Under the pieces are notes generated by a model. The model was given only the letters and a program-made list of their open reading frames with translations. It ran no database searches and was not told the origin of the DNA. The position numbers and the translations under genes were made by a program. A stretch of 64,000 nt of DNA from Bdellovibrionales bacterium (lineage in GTDB: Bacteria > Bdellovibrionota > Bdellovibrionia > Bdellovibrionales > Bdellovibrionaceae). How positions within the stretch are numbered: position 1 is the first letter of the stretch; each line of letters opens with the position of its first letter. The DNA lies in the NCBI GenBank assembly GCA_016713585.1, contig JADJOV010000001.1, positions 558,001 through 622,000 of the forward strand. The letters are read 5' to 3'. This document shows, in pieces, positions 55,531 through 64,000 of this stretch.

Positions 55531-57608
55531 CAAAGCAGACCGTCCCTGCGTAAAAGGGCTTCGGGATCAGGCTCACGACCTCGGAATTTCTTATATAACT
55601 CCATTGGGTGCTCTGTGCCGCCCTTAGAAAGAATATGTTCCTTAAAACGGGTAGCCACAGTCGGATCAAAAAGACCTTCCTCTTTAAAAAATTCAAATGC
55701 GTCTGCATCCAATACTTCGGCCCATTTGTAGGAATAGTATCCGGCGGAATAGCCGCCAGCACAAATATGACCAAAAAAACATGAAGAGTTTGTTCCAGCC
55801 ACCTTTTCAATGACACGCACATGGGCTGTCGCTTCCGCTTCAAAGAGATCAACATCGGTGATAAGTGATGGCTCGGTCGAGTGCCAGGCCAAGTCTAAAA
55901 AAGCAAATTGAATTTGCCGCAGGCAGCTCCAGCCAGCCTGAAATTTTTGAGATCGTTTAAGCTTTTCCACCAATTCAGCGGGGATTGGCTCCAGGGTTTT
56001 ATAATGTTTTGCAAAAAGATCCAGACCTTCTTTCTCGCCGACCCAGTTTTCCATAATTTGTGAAGGGAGCTCAACAAAGTCCCAATATACATTCGTGCCG
56101 GCTAAACTTCGATAGGTGCACTCAGACAAAATTCCGTGCAAGGCATGCCCAAATTCATGAAAGAGAGTGCGAACTTCGTCATAGCTTAAGAGGGCTGGCT
56201 TAGTTTCTGTCGGCCTTGTAAAGTTACAGACAATGCTAATGTGGGGTCTTCTGACTTGCCCCCGAAATAATCCCTGATCCCGATAGGAAGTCATCCAGGC
56301 GCCTCCTCGTTTGGTTTCTCGAGGAAAAAAATCGGCATAGAATAGACCCAAAAATCTTCCTGTGGCTTCTTCAAGTATATCAAAGACTTTGACCTCAGGA
56401 TGGTAGGCTGGGATTGTTGGATTCAATTTAAAAATCAAACCATAAAGTCTTCGAGCATGCTCGAAAACTCCTTCGATGGCGAATTCGAGTTGGAAAAATG
56501 GACGAAGGTCTTCTTCGTTAAATGAATATTTTGTCTCTTTAAGCTTCTCTGAGTAGTAGCTAAAATCCCATGGTTTAATATTGTCAAGGTTGTCCAGACT
56601 CTTAGCGAATTCTTCGACCTCCTGGAGATCCTTTTGAGCCGACTGTTTTGAGGCGGTGAGAAGGCGATCGAGAAATGCCCTGACCGTTGAAGGGTCCTTT
56701 GCCATTCGCTCAGAGAGAACAAAATCGGCGTGATTTTTAAATCCCAGGAGTTGAGCCCGCTGATGCTTGAGCTGAACCATTGTGACAATCACATTCTGAT
56801 TATCACAATTGTCTTTAAAGCACCGAGTGCTGGCAGCCCGCCATAACTTCTCGCGAAGAGTTCGGTTCTTCCCATAGGTCAAAAACGGCAGGTAGCTTGG
56901 AATCTGCAGAGTAATAAGCCATTGCCCGGGCTTGTTTTTTGCTTTAGCAGCCATGGCTGCAGCTTCGATAGCCCCTTCAGGAAGCCCTTCCAAATCATGG
57001 GAATCTGTGATCCACATTTCAAAGGCATTGGTGGCAGTGAGGACATTTTCAGAAAATTTGGGAGCGAGGGAAGACAGTTCCTGGTCGATCTGTCGAATTT
57101 TCTCTTTAGCTGAAGGAGATAAGCGAGCTCCGTTTCGGACAAAGCTCTTGTAGGTTTTTTCGAGCAAGCGATCTTGTTCTGGCGTGAGGTTAAAATCACT
57201 TTTATTTTCATAAACAGCGTTAACTTTGGAAAACAGTTCTGGATCTAGACTGACATCGGAAGAAAACTCAGAAACTTTGCGATAGATCTCTGGTGCAAGT
57301 TTCATCATCTCAGGGCCGCCGGCAGCACTTTCTAAATTACCAAATACTCCGGCGACTCTGTCCAGGTCCTCGCTACATGTTTCAAGAGCTAAAATGGTAT
57401 TTTCAAAGCTGGGGCGCTCAGTATTTTGTTTGATGCCCGCGATATTGGCTTTTGCGAGAGTGATTGAAGCCTCGAGGGCGGGTAAAAAATGGGTCAACTG
57501 AATTTGTGAAAAAGGAATGGCTTCATCCGGAAGTGTTGAAACATGCAAAGGCGGATTATCAGAGTCAGGAAGTGAGTTCGGACCTGAATTGGGTATCGAA
57601 TTTAACAT
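55530..57608 (-). CDS. M3 family oligopeptidase (oligopeptidase A-like)
   Basis: Zinc metallopeptidase of 692 residues. The HEFGH active site occurs in TLFHEFGHALHGI (near residue 480), with the third ligand Glu in WDFVELPSQIMENW, normal M3A spacing. Start ATG 57608 has GAGGAG 6 nt upstream; a further upstream start is rejected. N-terminal ~20 residues are Ser/Pro/Asn-rich and likely disordered; no signal peptide, so it is cytoplasmic. It degrades short peptides, for example cleaved signal peptides in E. coli OpdA. Confidence 0.93.
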   Translation of the reverse strand: MLNSIPNSGPNSLPDSDNPPLHVSTLPDEAIPFSQIQLTHFLPALEASITLAKANIAGIKQNTERPSFENTILALETCSEDLDRVAGVFGNLESAAGGPEMMKLAPEIYRKVSEFSSDVSLDPELFSKVNAVYENKSDFNLTPEQDRLLEKTYKSFVRNGARLSPSAKEKIRQIDQELSSLAPKFSENVLTATNAFEMWITDSHDLEGLPEGAIEAAAMAAKAKNKPGQWLITLQIPSYLPFLTYGKNRTLREKLWRAASTRCFKDNCDNQNVIVTMVQLKHQRAQLLGFKNHADFVLSERMAKDPSTVRAFLDRLLTASKQSAQKDLQEVEEFAKSLDNLDNIKPWDFSYYSEKLKETKYSFNEEDLRPFFQLEFAIEGVFEHARRLYGLIFKLNPTIPAYHPEVKVFDILEEATGRFLGLFYADFFPRETKRGGAWMTSYRDQGLFRGQVRRPHISIVCNFTRPTETKPALLSYDEVRTLFHEFGHALHGILSECTYRSLAGTNVYWDFVELPSQIMENWVGEKEGLDLFAKHYKTLEPIPAELVEKLKRSQKFQAGWSCLRQIQFAFLDLAWHSTEPSLITDVDLFEAEATAHVRVIEKVAGTNSSCFFGHICAGGYSAGYYSYKWAEVLDADAFEFFKEEGLFDPTVATRFKEHILSKGGTEHPMELYKKFRGREPDPEALLRRDGLL

Positions 57609-57697
57609 AGAATCTCCTCGAGATCTCAATCGGTAGCACAAATTGAAACCTCTATAAATTCTATCTTTGAGTATCTGCTTGCGTCAATCTGTTCGCG

Positions 57698-58318
57698 TCA
57701 TTGGAATCTTGAGCAAATACCTAGGCGGGAATTGCTGATTGCCGCTTGGCAGGTGTACCCTTGAAAGCACGAGTTGGGAACATCGATAAAGCAAGCCCAT
57801 GCTAAATCGGTATAACAACCGTTTGCGAGGCCAGAGCCATTCATATTGCTGACTTGATTCCAGTTAACATAGTTGTAACTACTGCCCTGGGAGGCTGTGG
57901 TTTGTCCCCAAAAATAAGCGCGACTCGAAAAGGTGGCTATCATTTGAGTATTTACACAACCCATACCAATTTGCCCATTAAAAACAGGACGAGTTCCTGC
58001 CGGACAGTTACAGAAATTTGTCACGTTCTGGCTGTAGTAGGCAGAGCTATTGGTGGTCGAGTACCTATTGGCGAGCTCTTGATCAACATATATAGTTTGA
58101 AATCCTGGGTAAGTTTGAAATCCATAATACAGTGAGTATTGAGTGCTGTCGCAACTGGCAGCACCATACAGACAGGCCATGCTGGTGGGGGTGGATGCGT
58201 ATTGTGGAGTTTCTGAAGACTTCGAGCTTCCGCAGGCAAGCATTATGAACGGAAGGCAGGCGGCTCCGGCAATAATAAACCAAGATTGTTTTTGTGAGAG
58301 CCCATTCTTTTTTTTCAT
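57698..58318 (-). CDS. Cysteine-rich lipoprotein, unknown function
   Basis: 206 residues. ATG 58318 has AGGAGG 6-7 nt upstream. Lipoprotein signal with lipobox MLAC (Cys29), followed by GSSKSS. The mature part is Tyr/Ser/Asn-rich with about ten cysteines in CxC and spaced pairs (CNCPAG, CFIDVPNSCFQGYTC), suggesting disulfides. No family recognised. Overlaps the preceding gene by 4 nt. Confidence 0.72.
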   Translation of the reverse strand: MKKKNGLSQKQSWFIIAGAACLPFIMLACGSSKSSETPQYASTPTSMACLYGAASCDSTQYSLYYGFQTYPGFQTIYVDQELANRYSTTNSSAYYSQNVTNFCNCPAGTRPVFNGQIGMGCVNTQMIATFSSRAYFWGQTTASQGSSYNYVNWNQVSNMNGSGLANGCYTDLAWACFIDVPNSCFQGYTCQAAISNSRLGICSRFQ

Positions 58319-58815
58319 ATAGTACCTCCTGATTGGAGCGATTTTGAGAGCATTGTCAGTCGTCTTTGAACTTTTCCTGTGATTTCCCATGCTTTTTTAA
58401 GCGAATTTGTTGGAGATTCAGCGCCATCGCAGGCAAAATTCAAGTCAGTGATGGCTTTTTCCACTTTCGTATCCACACTTTTCTTCTTGTTCGCTGGGAG
58501 CCATTTCGTATTCACCTGAAGGAGAAGAACTTGGCTCTGGCCAATCACTTTGCACAGTTTCATCAGTTTCCCTGTTTCATCGCCGGTGAGGTTGCCTGGA
58601 TTTTGAGAACTTCGTAAGAGCAGAGCGGTCTCAGCTATTTGACTTTGAATCATGGGGCGTCGGCTCATTTGAGGAGAGGCTGCAGCTGACTTTGGTGATC
58701 GCGCACGCTTTGGCGCGGCAAGCAGTGGCTCCACAGTGAGTAATCCAGCAAGGATTATGACCCCGACGAGGAGTCCGTTCGTGCGAAAAGAGCATGTTCG
58801 GTGTGTGAAATTCAT
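58315..58815 (-). CDS. Small secreted helical protein, unknown function
   Basis: 166 residues, ATG with AGGAG 6 nt upstream. Signal peptide LLVGVIILAGLLTVEPLLAA, then basic Ala/Pro/Arg-rich lead and helical sequence with two Cys (LCKVIG, FACDGA). No family recognised. Coupled by 4-nt overlap to the following lipoprotein, so the two likely act together. A CTGTTTC-GAGACAG palindrome lies about 134 nt upstream of its start. Confidence 0.7.
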   Translation of the reverse strand: MNFTHRTCSFRTNGLLVGVIILAGLLTVEPLLAAPKRARSPKSAAASPQMSRRPMIQSQIAETALLLRSSQNPGNLTGDETGKLMKLCKVIGQSQVLLLQVNTKWLPANKKKSVDTKVEKAITDLNFACDGAESPTNSLKKAWEITGKVQRRLTMLSKSLQSGGTI

Positions 58816-58948
58816 ATTTGCTCCTGTGGGTTTTGGTCAAATGACTAAGCCCTTTCTTTTGAGACTTCAATATTTGGACCTGGCTGTTTCTCCCTTTGAA
58901 TGAAGCTGATCGCCCAAAAATTAGACAGGTCGCAAAAAGCGGCACCAG

Positions 58949-58967
58949 CTGTTTCGCTTTGAGACAG
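58949..58967. repeat. Interrupted palindrome CTGTTTC-N5-GAGACAG, copy 2
   Basis: Second copy of the 19-bp element described at 8094-8112; 17 of 19 positions are identical, the difference being the two spacer bases. It lies in the intergenic region upstream of the small secreted protein gene, on the side away from the HNH remnant. Confidence 0.5.
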
Positions 58968-59107
58968 CGCACAGCCTCTATATCAAATAAGTGTGAAGTG
59001 CTGATTTCACATTGGGCAAGGGGACCTAAAGAACTAAGCGATTTCTTGCTCAACTTTTGTCCTCTGAATTTGAAAAGATTTCGAGAATCTCCCAAAAAGA
59101 TGGAATC

Positions 59108-60063
59108 TCAGCACCCAGCAGTGTAACGAAATTGTTGCCTGAGATGAACACATCAACCTCAAATTGAAGGACTCATTCCCTCCACCTGCAAATCGAGGTT
59201 GGATGTGGTCAACTTCAAGAAATCGTTTCGATCCGGCAAACCTTTCCTGTCTTTGAATCTCTAAATTCGCACCTTTGACTGCGACCCAAGATTGCCTTCT
59301 TCACTGCCGCTGGAATCGCCGGCTGCGAAACCCCTCGTCTCTGACCCCCTGTTCCTTCCGCTGCGGAACTTGAACCTTGATCAGTCCTAACTTTAGCTTT
59401 GGATTTCGTTTCAACTCGTGTCTTAATGTATCGCTCTGCGAGACTGACTATAATCTCCGCTAAAGTTGCACCCGGCCTGGCATGGGAAAGCAAGGCTTTG
59501 GCTCGTTCCACAACTTCCATTTGCTCTTTGTTTAAAGTGAACTCTATTCTGACCGATTCATCTTGCTGAACTTTCTGCCTGAAATGAGTCTGCGGCGGAA
59601 GTTTAAATTCCTGTGCCAAAATCAATTCACTCTCGGCTCCGGTTTTGTTCTCAAGTTTTGTAAGGAGGTCCTTTTTCTCATCCGGCAAAAGTTGGATGTT
59701 ATCCTTTTTTCGCACCAATCTCAGAACCTGCTGCACCTGTGACACCTGGGTCAATTTCAAACTTCCATTTTCGATTTTGCTACCAAGTTCTGGCACTTGT
59801 TGCATCATCCTTGCTGCATCAATTCGACGCTGGGCACTTGCAGGAGTGTAGCCAATGAGTTGCACCAAATAGTCAAATAAGCTTTCAGCTTTCATTGGAA
59901 GATATAGTTTTCGTTGATCAACTTCGGCTATTAATTGTAATATTTGATGGGTGAGTCTGCGCTCTTCAGCGGCTCGACTGACGAGTCGATGATGCAGTTC
60001 CTCATTTGTAATCTCGAAAAAGTTCATCCTGACGGTTTGAGAAAAAGCGAAATCTTCGGTCAT
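59108..60063 (-). CDS. HNH endonuclease-like protein (frameshifted)
   Basis: The N-terminal ~180 residues are helical (DYLVQLIGYTPASAQRRIDAARMMQ; LTQVSQVQQVLRLVRKK) and match the usual pre-HNH region of Bdellovibrio-type HNH proteins. The raw frame stops at 59215 after IPAAVKKAILGRSQRCEFRDSKTGKVC. Removing one base at the 59233-59236 CCGG context gives GSKRFLEVDHIQPRFAGGG and NLRLMCSSH, an HNH core, running to about 59108; the extreme end may need a further shift. Start ATG 60063 has AGGA upstream. Function (homing, mobile or repair nuclease) is unknown. Confidence 0.72.
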
Positions 60064-60577
60064 CTTTAGGTCCTTTGAAATATGTCCAAAACTTAGCTGA
60101 CATCTTAGTTAGCGAACATAACACGGGTTTTAGATAGGGCTTTTCTACGTTTTTGGGAAACAGAGTGGTGCTGGAGCGAGCCTCCGAAAGAGAGTGATAA
60201 GTCACCTAAACAGCTCTTGTTGCCGCGGACATGACACATTTAGGGTCCGATGCTTGCTGATTTCATTCACACAACACTCAGCCTGTGGTGTGGGAAAAAG
60301 AAGGTGTCAAGCACAATAATTTGTACTGCGAAGAGCAAATAAAATCAGAAGATGAAATCAAAAAATGAAGTGAGTCATTGAAGTGAGCTTTTCATAGGGG
60401 CTATGGTTGTGCTGCAACCACTGGGCAGTGATTTATAGCCTAAATGTTTTTGAATCCCATAAGAGATTTAATCTTGGCGGTGTTTTCTGCTGTTGTCAGA
60501 TTCTCAAGCAAAAGGAATGCAACCTCCATGGCGGTCGATGGATTCCAAGAGGTAATTATAAGGTGTCGAATTGCCCA
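60064..60577. other. 514-bp intergenic region
   Basis: Lies between the HNH gene and wecB. Short open frames on both strands have no plausible product. No repeat, terminator or RNA gene was recognised; it should hold the promoter of the HNH gene. Confidence 0.4.
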
Positions 60578-61738
60578 TCAAGAAAGTCCCTGGAAATAAT
60601 CAAGAATCTTCTCGCAGGCTGTTCCATCCCCAAAGGGGTTATGGGAACCGCTCATTTTTTTGTACGCGTCGGGGTTGTCGAGGAGTTCTAGCAAAGAAGA
60701 TTTGATTTTTTCGTGAGAGGTTCCTACCAACTTGGCACAGCCGGCCTCGATCGCTTCAGGGCGCTCCGTGGTGTCCCGGAGAACGAGCACGGTTTGCCAA
60801 GGGCGGGGCCTCCTCTTGAATTCCACCGGAATCAGTCAGTAGCACATAACTCTGCATCATCAAATAGCTGAAGGAAGATAGTCTTGAGGTTCTATGAGGT
60901 GAATGTTTTCGACCCCATCAAGCTGATGATGAATGACGTCTTTGACGTTTGGATTGAGGTGCACGGGTATGACAAATTCAACGTCGTTTCGAGTCTGGGC
61001 AATGGCTGAGATAGCGGCGCATATTTGATTAAGACCTTCTCCAAAGCTTTCCCGACGGTGAGTTGTAACCAGCACCATTCTCTTTTTTGGATTGAGGAAA
61101 TGAAAAAGTCCTTCAAGTTCAGCCTTCAACCCCGGAGAAGCTGTAATTTTGGCAGCGACGCTCAAGAGCGCATCTATGACTGTATTTCCGGTGACGAGGA
61201 TCTGAGATTCAGGAATGCCCTCCTGGATAAGATTTGATTTTGCCCGCTCAGTCGGACATAGGTGCAGATGTGCAATCCGACCGACCACTTGACGATTCAT
61301 TTCCTCAGGGAAAGGGGAGGCCATGTTATAAGTTCTGAGGCCGGCCTCAATATGGGCAACCTTTACCTGTCGATGAAAAGCTGCTAGTGTGCTTGCGAGC
61401 GTGGTTGTCGTGTCCCCATGAACGACGACCCAGTCTGGATTCTTTATCAATACGACCTTGTCAAGCTCATAGAGTACTCGGGACATGATTTCATTGAGGC
61501 TTTGGGATTTACCCATCAAATTCAGATCAAAATCTGGAACGATCCCAAAGGCAGAGAGGACCTGATCAAGCATTTCACGGTGCTGGGCAGTCACCACGAC
61601 CGTCACATTAAGCCATGGTTTCTGCTTGGCCTGAATTATCAAAGGTGCAAGCTTAATGGCCTCGGGTCGGGTTCCAAAAGAAAACAACAGTTTCAGTGGA
61701 CCTTTGGTTTTGTCAGATGCTTTGGATTTCAGTCTCAT
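60578..61738 (-). CDS. wecB: UDP-N-acetylglucosamine 2-epimerase, non-hydrolysing (three frameshifts)
   Basis: Interconverts UDP-GlcNAc and UDP-ManNAc. After a short basic lead: LLFSFGTRPEAIKLAPLI, VVHGDTTTTLASTLAAF, HIEAGLRTYNMASPFPEEMNRQ, VLVTTHRRESFGEGL, and, after correction, LLTDSGGIQEEAPALGKPVLVLRDTTERPEA. Missing single bases near 60871-60872, 60804 and 60790 split the raw frame into pieces ending 60860 and 60578. About 380 residues in all, normal. It is divergent from the barrel/NfrB genes, so it probably feeds ManNAc to a polymerase there. Confidence 0.92.
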
Positions 61739-61902
61739 TATAGGCTCGCATGGGGTTGTTTTTATGGTTCCATTATGGGTCTATGTGATATTCCCTCAGC
61801 TATTTCCCTTCTGTGTAGAAAGAGAGTATGAAAAAAAAATCAAAAGCGCTAGGTGTCTTTAGGTTTTTTTATTTTTTCTCCACAATTTTTTGATTCTATT
61901 GT

Positions 61903-62676
61903 ATGGAAATTCTCCCAATGTTAACGATCCTAAAAAAGCGCCAAGATCAGCAGAATGGCCTTCCAAAAATAATTCTATTCATCGCCGCCGCGTTTTATGG
62001 TGTCTTTGTATTCGCGACAGACGGTGTAACAAAGTATGAAATTAGCTCTGAGTCAGTAACTTTGAAGAGGAATGACGGGACCCAGAGTGATCTTAAAATG
62101 CTTTTGGGATATGAAGTGAACCCTTGGGATGGTTTGTATTCAAGATTCTCACTTGGCGGTTATACACAAGGTCAATATTCAAAAGAGTTCGGCACTTCAA
62201 GAAAAACTGGCCCCGTGTTTCAGATTAAGCAAAATATTTATAAACAAGTCTTGTTCTTTTCATACGAATATTTCTCTTACACTTTGGCAGAACAAAAAAA
62301 GTATGAAAATAAGGTTGGTTTTTTGGGTGGCACCAGTTTCAGATTTAGCCAACGGGTTTCTTTAGATTCCTATATGGAGTCGTTCATGATTCGGGAGGTC
62401 TCAGAGAAGGACCTTTTGACTGCGGCGCGCGCGAGTCTGTTGATCGATTCTGGCAAAACTGAATACCCCGACCAAGTTGATGGTCTGATTGAAGTTTACC
62501 ACAAAAGTGGTCCCGAAAATTGGGGTGGCTCCTATTCTGATCTGCGTTTAGGCTTTCGAGTGCAGCCGTGGAGTTTTCTCTCATTCAAAGTGTATTCCCC
62601 AATACTAACAACTCAGACCGAAAAGACTTCCTATCTGGAAGGCCAGCTCAATATCGTCTACGGTGGCATCCTATGA
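61903..62676 (+). CDS. Outer-membrane protein paired with the NfrB-like gene
   Basis: 257 residues. A hydrophobic segment (IILFIAAAFYGVFVFA, about residues 23-38) serves as signal peptide; ATG 61903 or 61918. The mature part is strand-rich (YSRFSLGGYTQGQY, FFSYEYFSYTL, DLRLGFRVQPW) with many aromatic residues. It could be a barrel similar to the C-terminal domain of NfrA, or a YaiO-like protein; both are guesses from context. Gene for the NfrB-like enzyme follows after 15 nt on the same strand. Confidence 0.62.
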   Translation: MEILPMLTILKKRQDQQNGLPKIILFIAAAFYGVFVFATDGVTKYEISSESVTLKRNDGTQSDLKMLLGYEVNPWDGLYSRFSLGGYTQGQYSKEFGTSRKTGPVFQIKQNIYKQVLFFSYEYFSYTLAEQKKYENKVGFLGGTSFRFSQRVSLDSYMESFMIREVSEKDLLTAARASLLIDSGKTEYPDQVDGLIEVYHKSGPENWGGSYSDLRLGFRVQPWSFLSFKVYSPILTTQTEKTSYLEGQLNIVYGGIL

Positions 62677-62691
62677 GTATGGTGGCAACCC

Positions 62692-64000
62692 ATGAGTGAA
62701 AAAATCTGGTTTGGATTTACAGTATTTACAGTTCTGTCAATTTTTCTGTTAAGTCTCGACGATTTGTTTGTGGATGTGGTGGCTTTTGTTTGCAGGCTGG
62801 GTCCCCACGAGCTGATGCTAAGAGACCTTGCCGCTCTCCATTTAGCCTCTCAGAAGCGAATCGCAATCATGATCGCAAATTGGCACGAAGACGAGATTAT
62901 TGAAAGAATGATTCGTGGCAATATTGGCCGTATTGACTATGTTAACTATGATTTTTTTTTGGGGGTCTATCCAAACGACAGAAAAACGATGAGCGCGGTC
63001 AAAAGACTTCAAAGCTTTCATCACAACGTATACATGGTTGTGAACGCGAAAGAGGGGCCCACGTCCAAAGGGCAAATGTTGAACGAAATTGTGACGTCTA
63101 TTCAAGCGACCGAAATTAAGCATGGAGTCTTTTATGATATCCTTATGCTGCATGATTCTGAGGACATTATTCATCCGCTGTCGCTCAAGCTGGTGAATTC
63201 AAAAATGGAAGAAAGTGATTTTCTTCAGACGCCGGTCTTCAGTTTGCCGACCTCGTGGTCTGAGTTGACGCGCGGTACTTATATTGACGAATTTGCTGAA
63301 AGTCATTCTCGTGATATGCTTGTTCGAAGCTATCTTAAGGCTGGTGTTCCGTCCGCGGGAGTGGGGACAGCCATGTCGCGACTTTTTGTCTCAGAGCTTT
63401 TGCAATATCAAGACAATCGACTTTTGAACGAAGAGACCCTGACTGAAGATTACCATCTGGGCCTGATGGCTCACCGTTTAGGCTACAAAAATGAATTTGT
63501 TTGCTGTTTCAAAAAGTCAAATGGCATTCGGGAATATCTCGCAACCCGGGAGTACTTTCCTGCCTCGGTTCAGACTTCGATTCGCCAGAAAACCCGGTGG
63601 ACGCTAGGAATCAGTATTCAAGGGATGCAGAATTTGAAATGGTCCGAGGTTGGTAGTTGGTGTGAGAACTATTTTTTATGGAGGGATCGGCGAGGTCTTA
63701 TCAATGCGCCAATCTTGTTGTGTAGTTATCTACTAACTCTCAGCTTTATTGGATATTATTCTTTATACCAGAAATTGCCTCCATTTTTTGAACAGAATCA
63801 GCTTTTAATCACCTTGTTTGGATTTAGCTTTGTCTTTATGTTGAATAGACTATTTCAAAGGATGAAAATTGTGAACAGAGTGTATGGGATTCGGGTGGCG
63901 CTGATGGCGCCGATTCGATGGATACTCGCGAACTACATTAATTCAATCGCGTCACTGAAAGCCGTGAGGCAGCAGATTGCAACCCTGAGAACAGGAGAAA
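62692..64000 (+). CDS. nfrB: NfrB-like membrane glycosyltransferase (3' end outside the window)
   Basis: 436 codons are visible and the frame is still open at the window edge. N-terminal membrane helix (about 5-27, VFTVLSIFLLSLDD), GT2-type cytoplasmic domain: IAIMIANWHEDEII, metal motif HDSED (near nt 63150), TEDYHLGLMAHRLG (catalytic ED), and RQKTRW (QxxRW-like). Two more membrane helices follow (about residues 343-365 and 370-392). E. coli NfrB is an inner-membrane glycosyltransferase of the N4-glycan receptor (NGR) pathway, with WecB providing ManNAc. The C-terminal c-di-GMP-binding part, if present, is outside. Confidence 0.75.
   Translation, partial: MSEKIWFGFTVFTVLSIFLLSLDDLFVDVVAFVCRLGPHELMLRDLAALHLASQKRIAIMIANWHEDEIIERMIRGNIGRIDYVNYDFFLGVYPNDRKTMSAVKRLQSFHHNVYMVVNAKEGPTSKGQMLNEIVTSIQATEIKHGVFYDILMLHDSEDIIHPLSLKLVNSKMEESDFLQTPVFSLPTSWSELTRGTYIDEFAESHSRDMLVRSYLKAGVPSAGVGTAMSRLFVSELLQYQDNRLLNEETLTEDYHLGLMAHRLGYKNEFVCCFKKSNGIREYLATREYFPASVQTSIRQKTRWTLGISIQGMQNLKWSEVGSWCENYFLWRDRRGLINAPILLCSYLLTLSFIGYYSLYQKLPPFFEQNQLLITLFGFSFVFMLNRLFQRMKIVNRVYGIRVALMAPIRWILANYINSIASLKAVRQQIATLRTGE

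Noticed and set aside
58631..59095. Minus-strand 154-codon frame upstream of the small secreted protein
   Set aside because: Overlaps both the secreted gene and the frameshifted end of the HNH gene; the protein is Ser/Cys-rich and has no signature.
59788..59805. Sigma-54-like TGGCAC-TTGCA sequence
   Set aside because: Spacing between GG and GC is two bases short, and it lies inside the HNH coding region.
60407..60691. Plus-strand open frame overlapping the 3' end of wecB
   Set aside because: Overlaps the conserved wecB C-terminus on the opposite strand and has no family match.
1..64000. CRISPR arrays, tRNA/rRNA genes, transposases, prophage
   Set aside because: None seen by eye on either strand; a dedicated search could still find a tRNA or small RNA.

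Overview
The window looks like a chromosomal segment from a Gram-negative, predatory-type delta-like bacterium, most plausibly Bdellovibrionota (Bdellovibrionales). This is an inference from gene content: many outer-membrane barrels and lipoproteins, a Gld-like ABC operon, a DUF507 pair, FecR/AgmX-type envelope proteins, a Bdellovibrio-style HNH protein and c-di-GMP/cAMP signalling genes. No rRNA, tRNA, CRISPR array, transposase or phage structural gene was seen.

Layout. 0.1-5.1 kb: a lysine-repeat protein, then a minus-strand operon of two DUF507 genes, a GroES with a long basic N-terminal tail, and an outer-membrane barrel. 5.1-8.1 kb: a bifunctional penicillin-binding protein and a MazEF-type toxin-antitoxin pair. 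8.1-14.8 kb: a signalling operon read right to left (FecR/FN3 protein, FN3/barrel protein, Cache-HAMP adenylate cyclase, pheA) with a PilZ gene just upstream. 14.9-24.1 kb: a phosphate/polyphosphate island (ppk, sixA-like, porin, ppx, a second barrel, truncated phoU, phoB, phoR). 24-33.4 kb: an rRNA/tRNA-type m5C methyltransferase, an NFACT/RqcH-like protein, then a tightly coupled operon of Gld-like ABC ATPase, permease, GldG-like protein, DUF4340, GHMP heptose kinase and DUF429. 33.5-39.8 kb: one giant secreted protein of about 2,100 residues joining an HExxH metalloprotease-like N-terminus to an ABC1/UbiB kinase-like C-terminus. 40-48 kb: housekeeping genes (DTW protein, HAD phosphatase, FecR/AgmX protein, secG, tmk-holB-tatD, nitrobindin-like, a PF07399-type antiporter). 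48.2-52.8 kb: a 52-bp perfect palindrome, a DUF4143 ATPase and a beta-helix lipoprotein. 52.9-60 kb: recN, nadK, an M3 oligopeptidase, small envelope proteins and an HNH gene. 60.6-64 kb: wecB facing an outer-membrane protein and an NfrB-like glycosyltransferase, resembling the NGR exopolysaccharide pathway.

About fourteen conserved genes are broken by single-base indels, mostly one missing base in a short homopolymer, plus two in-frame stops. The downstream frame always resumes the expected family sequence, so sequencing or assembly error is the simplest reading. These genes are reported as whole loci with the lesion noted, not as decayed pseudogenes.

The best candidates for new biology are the giant protease/kinase-like protein, the tailed GroES, the FecR-FN3-cyclase operon, and the 52-bp palindrome in front of the DUF4143 ATPase.
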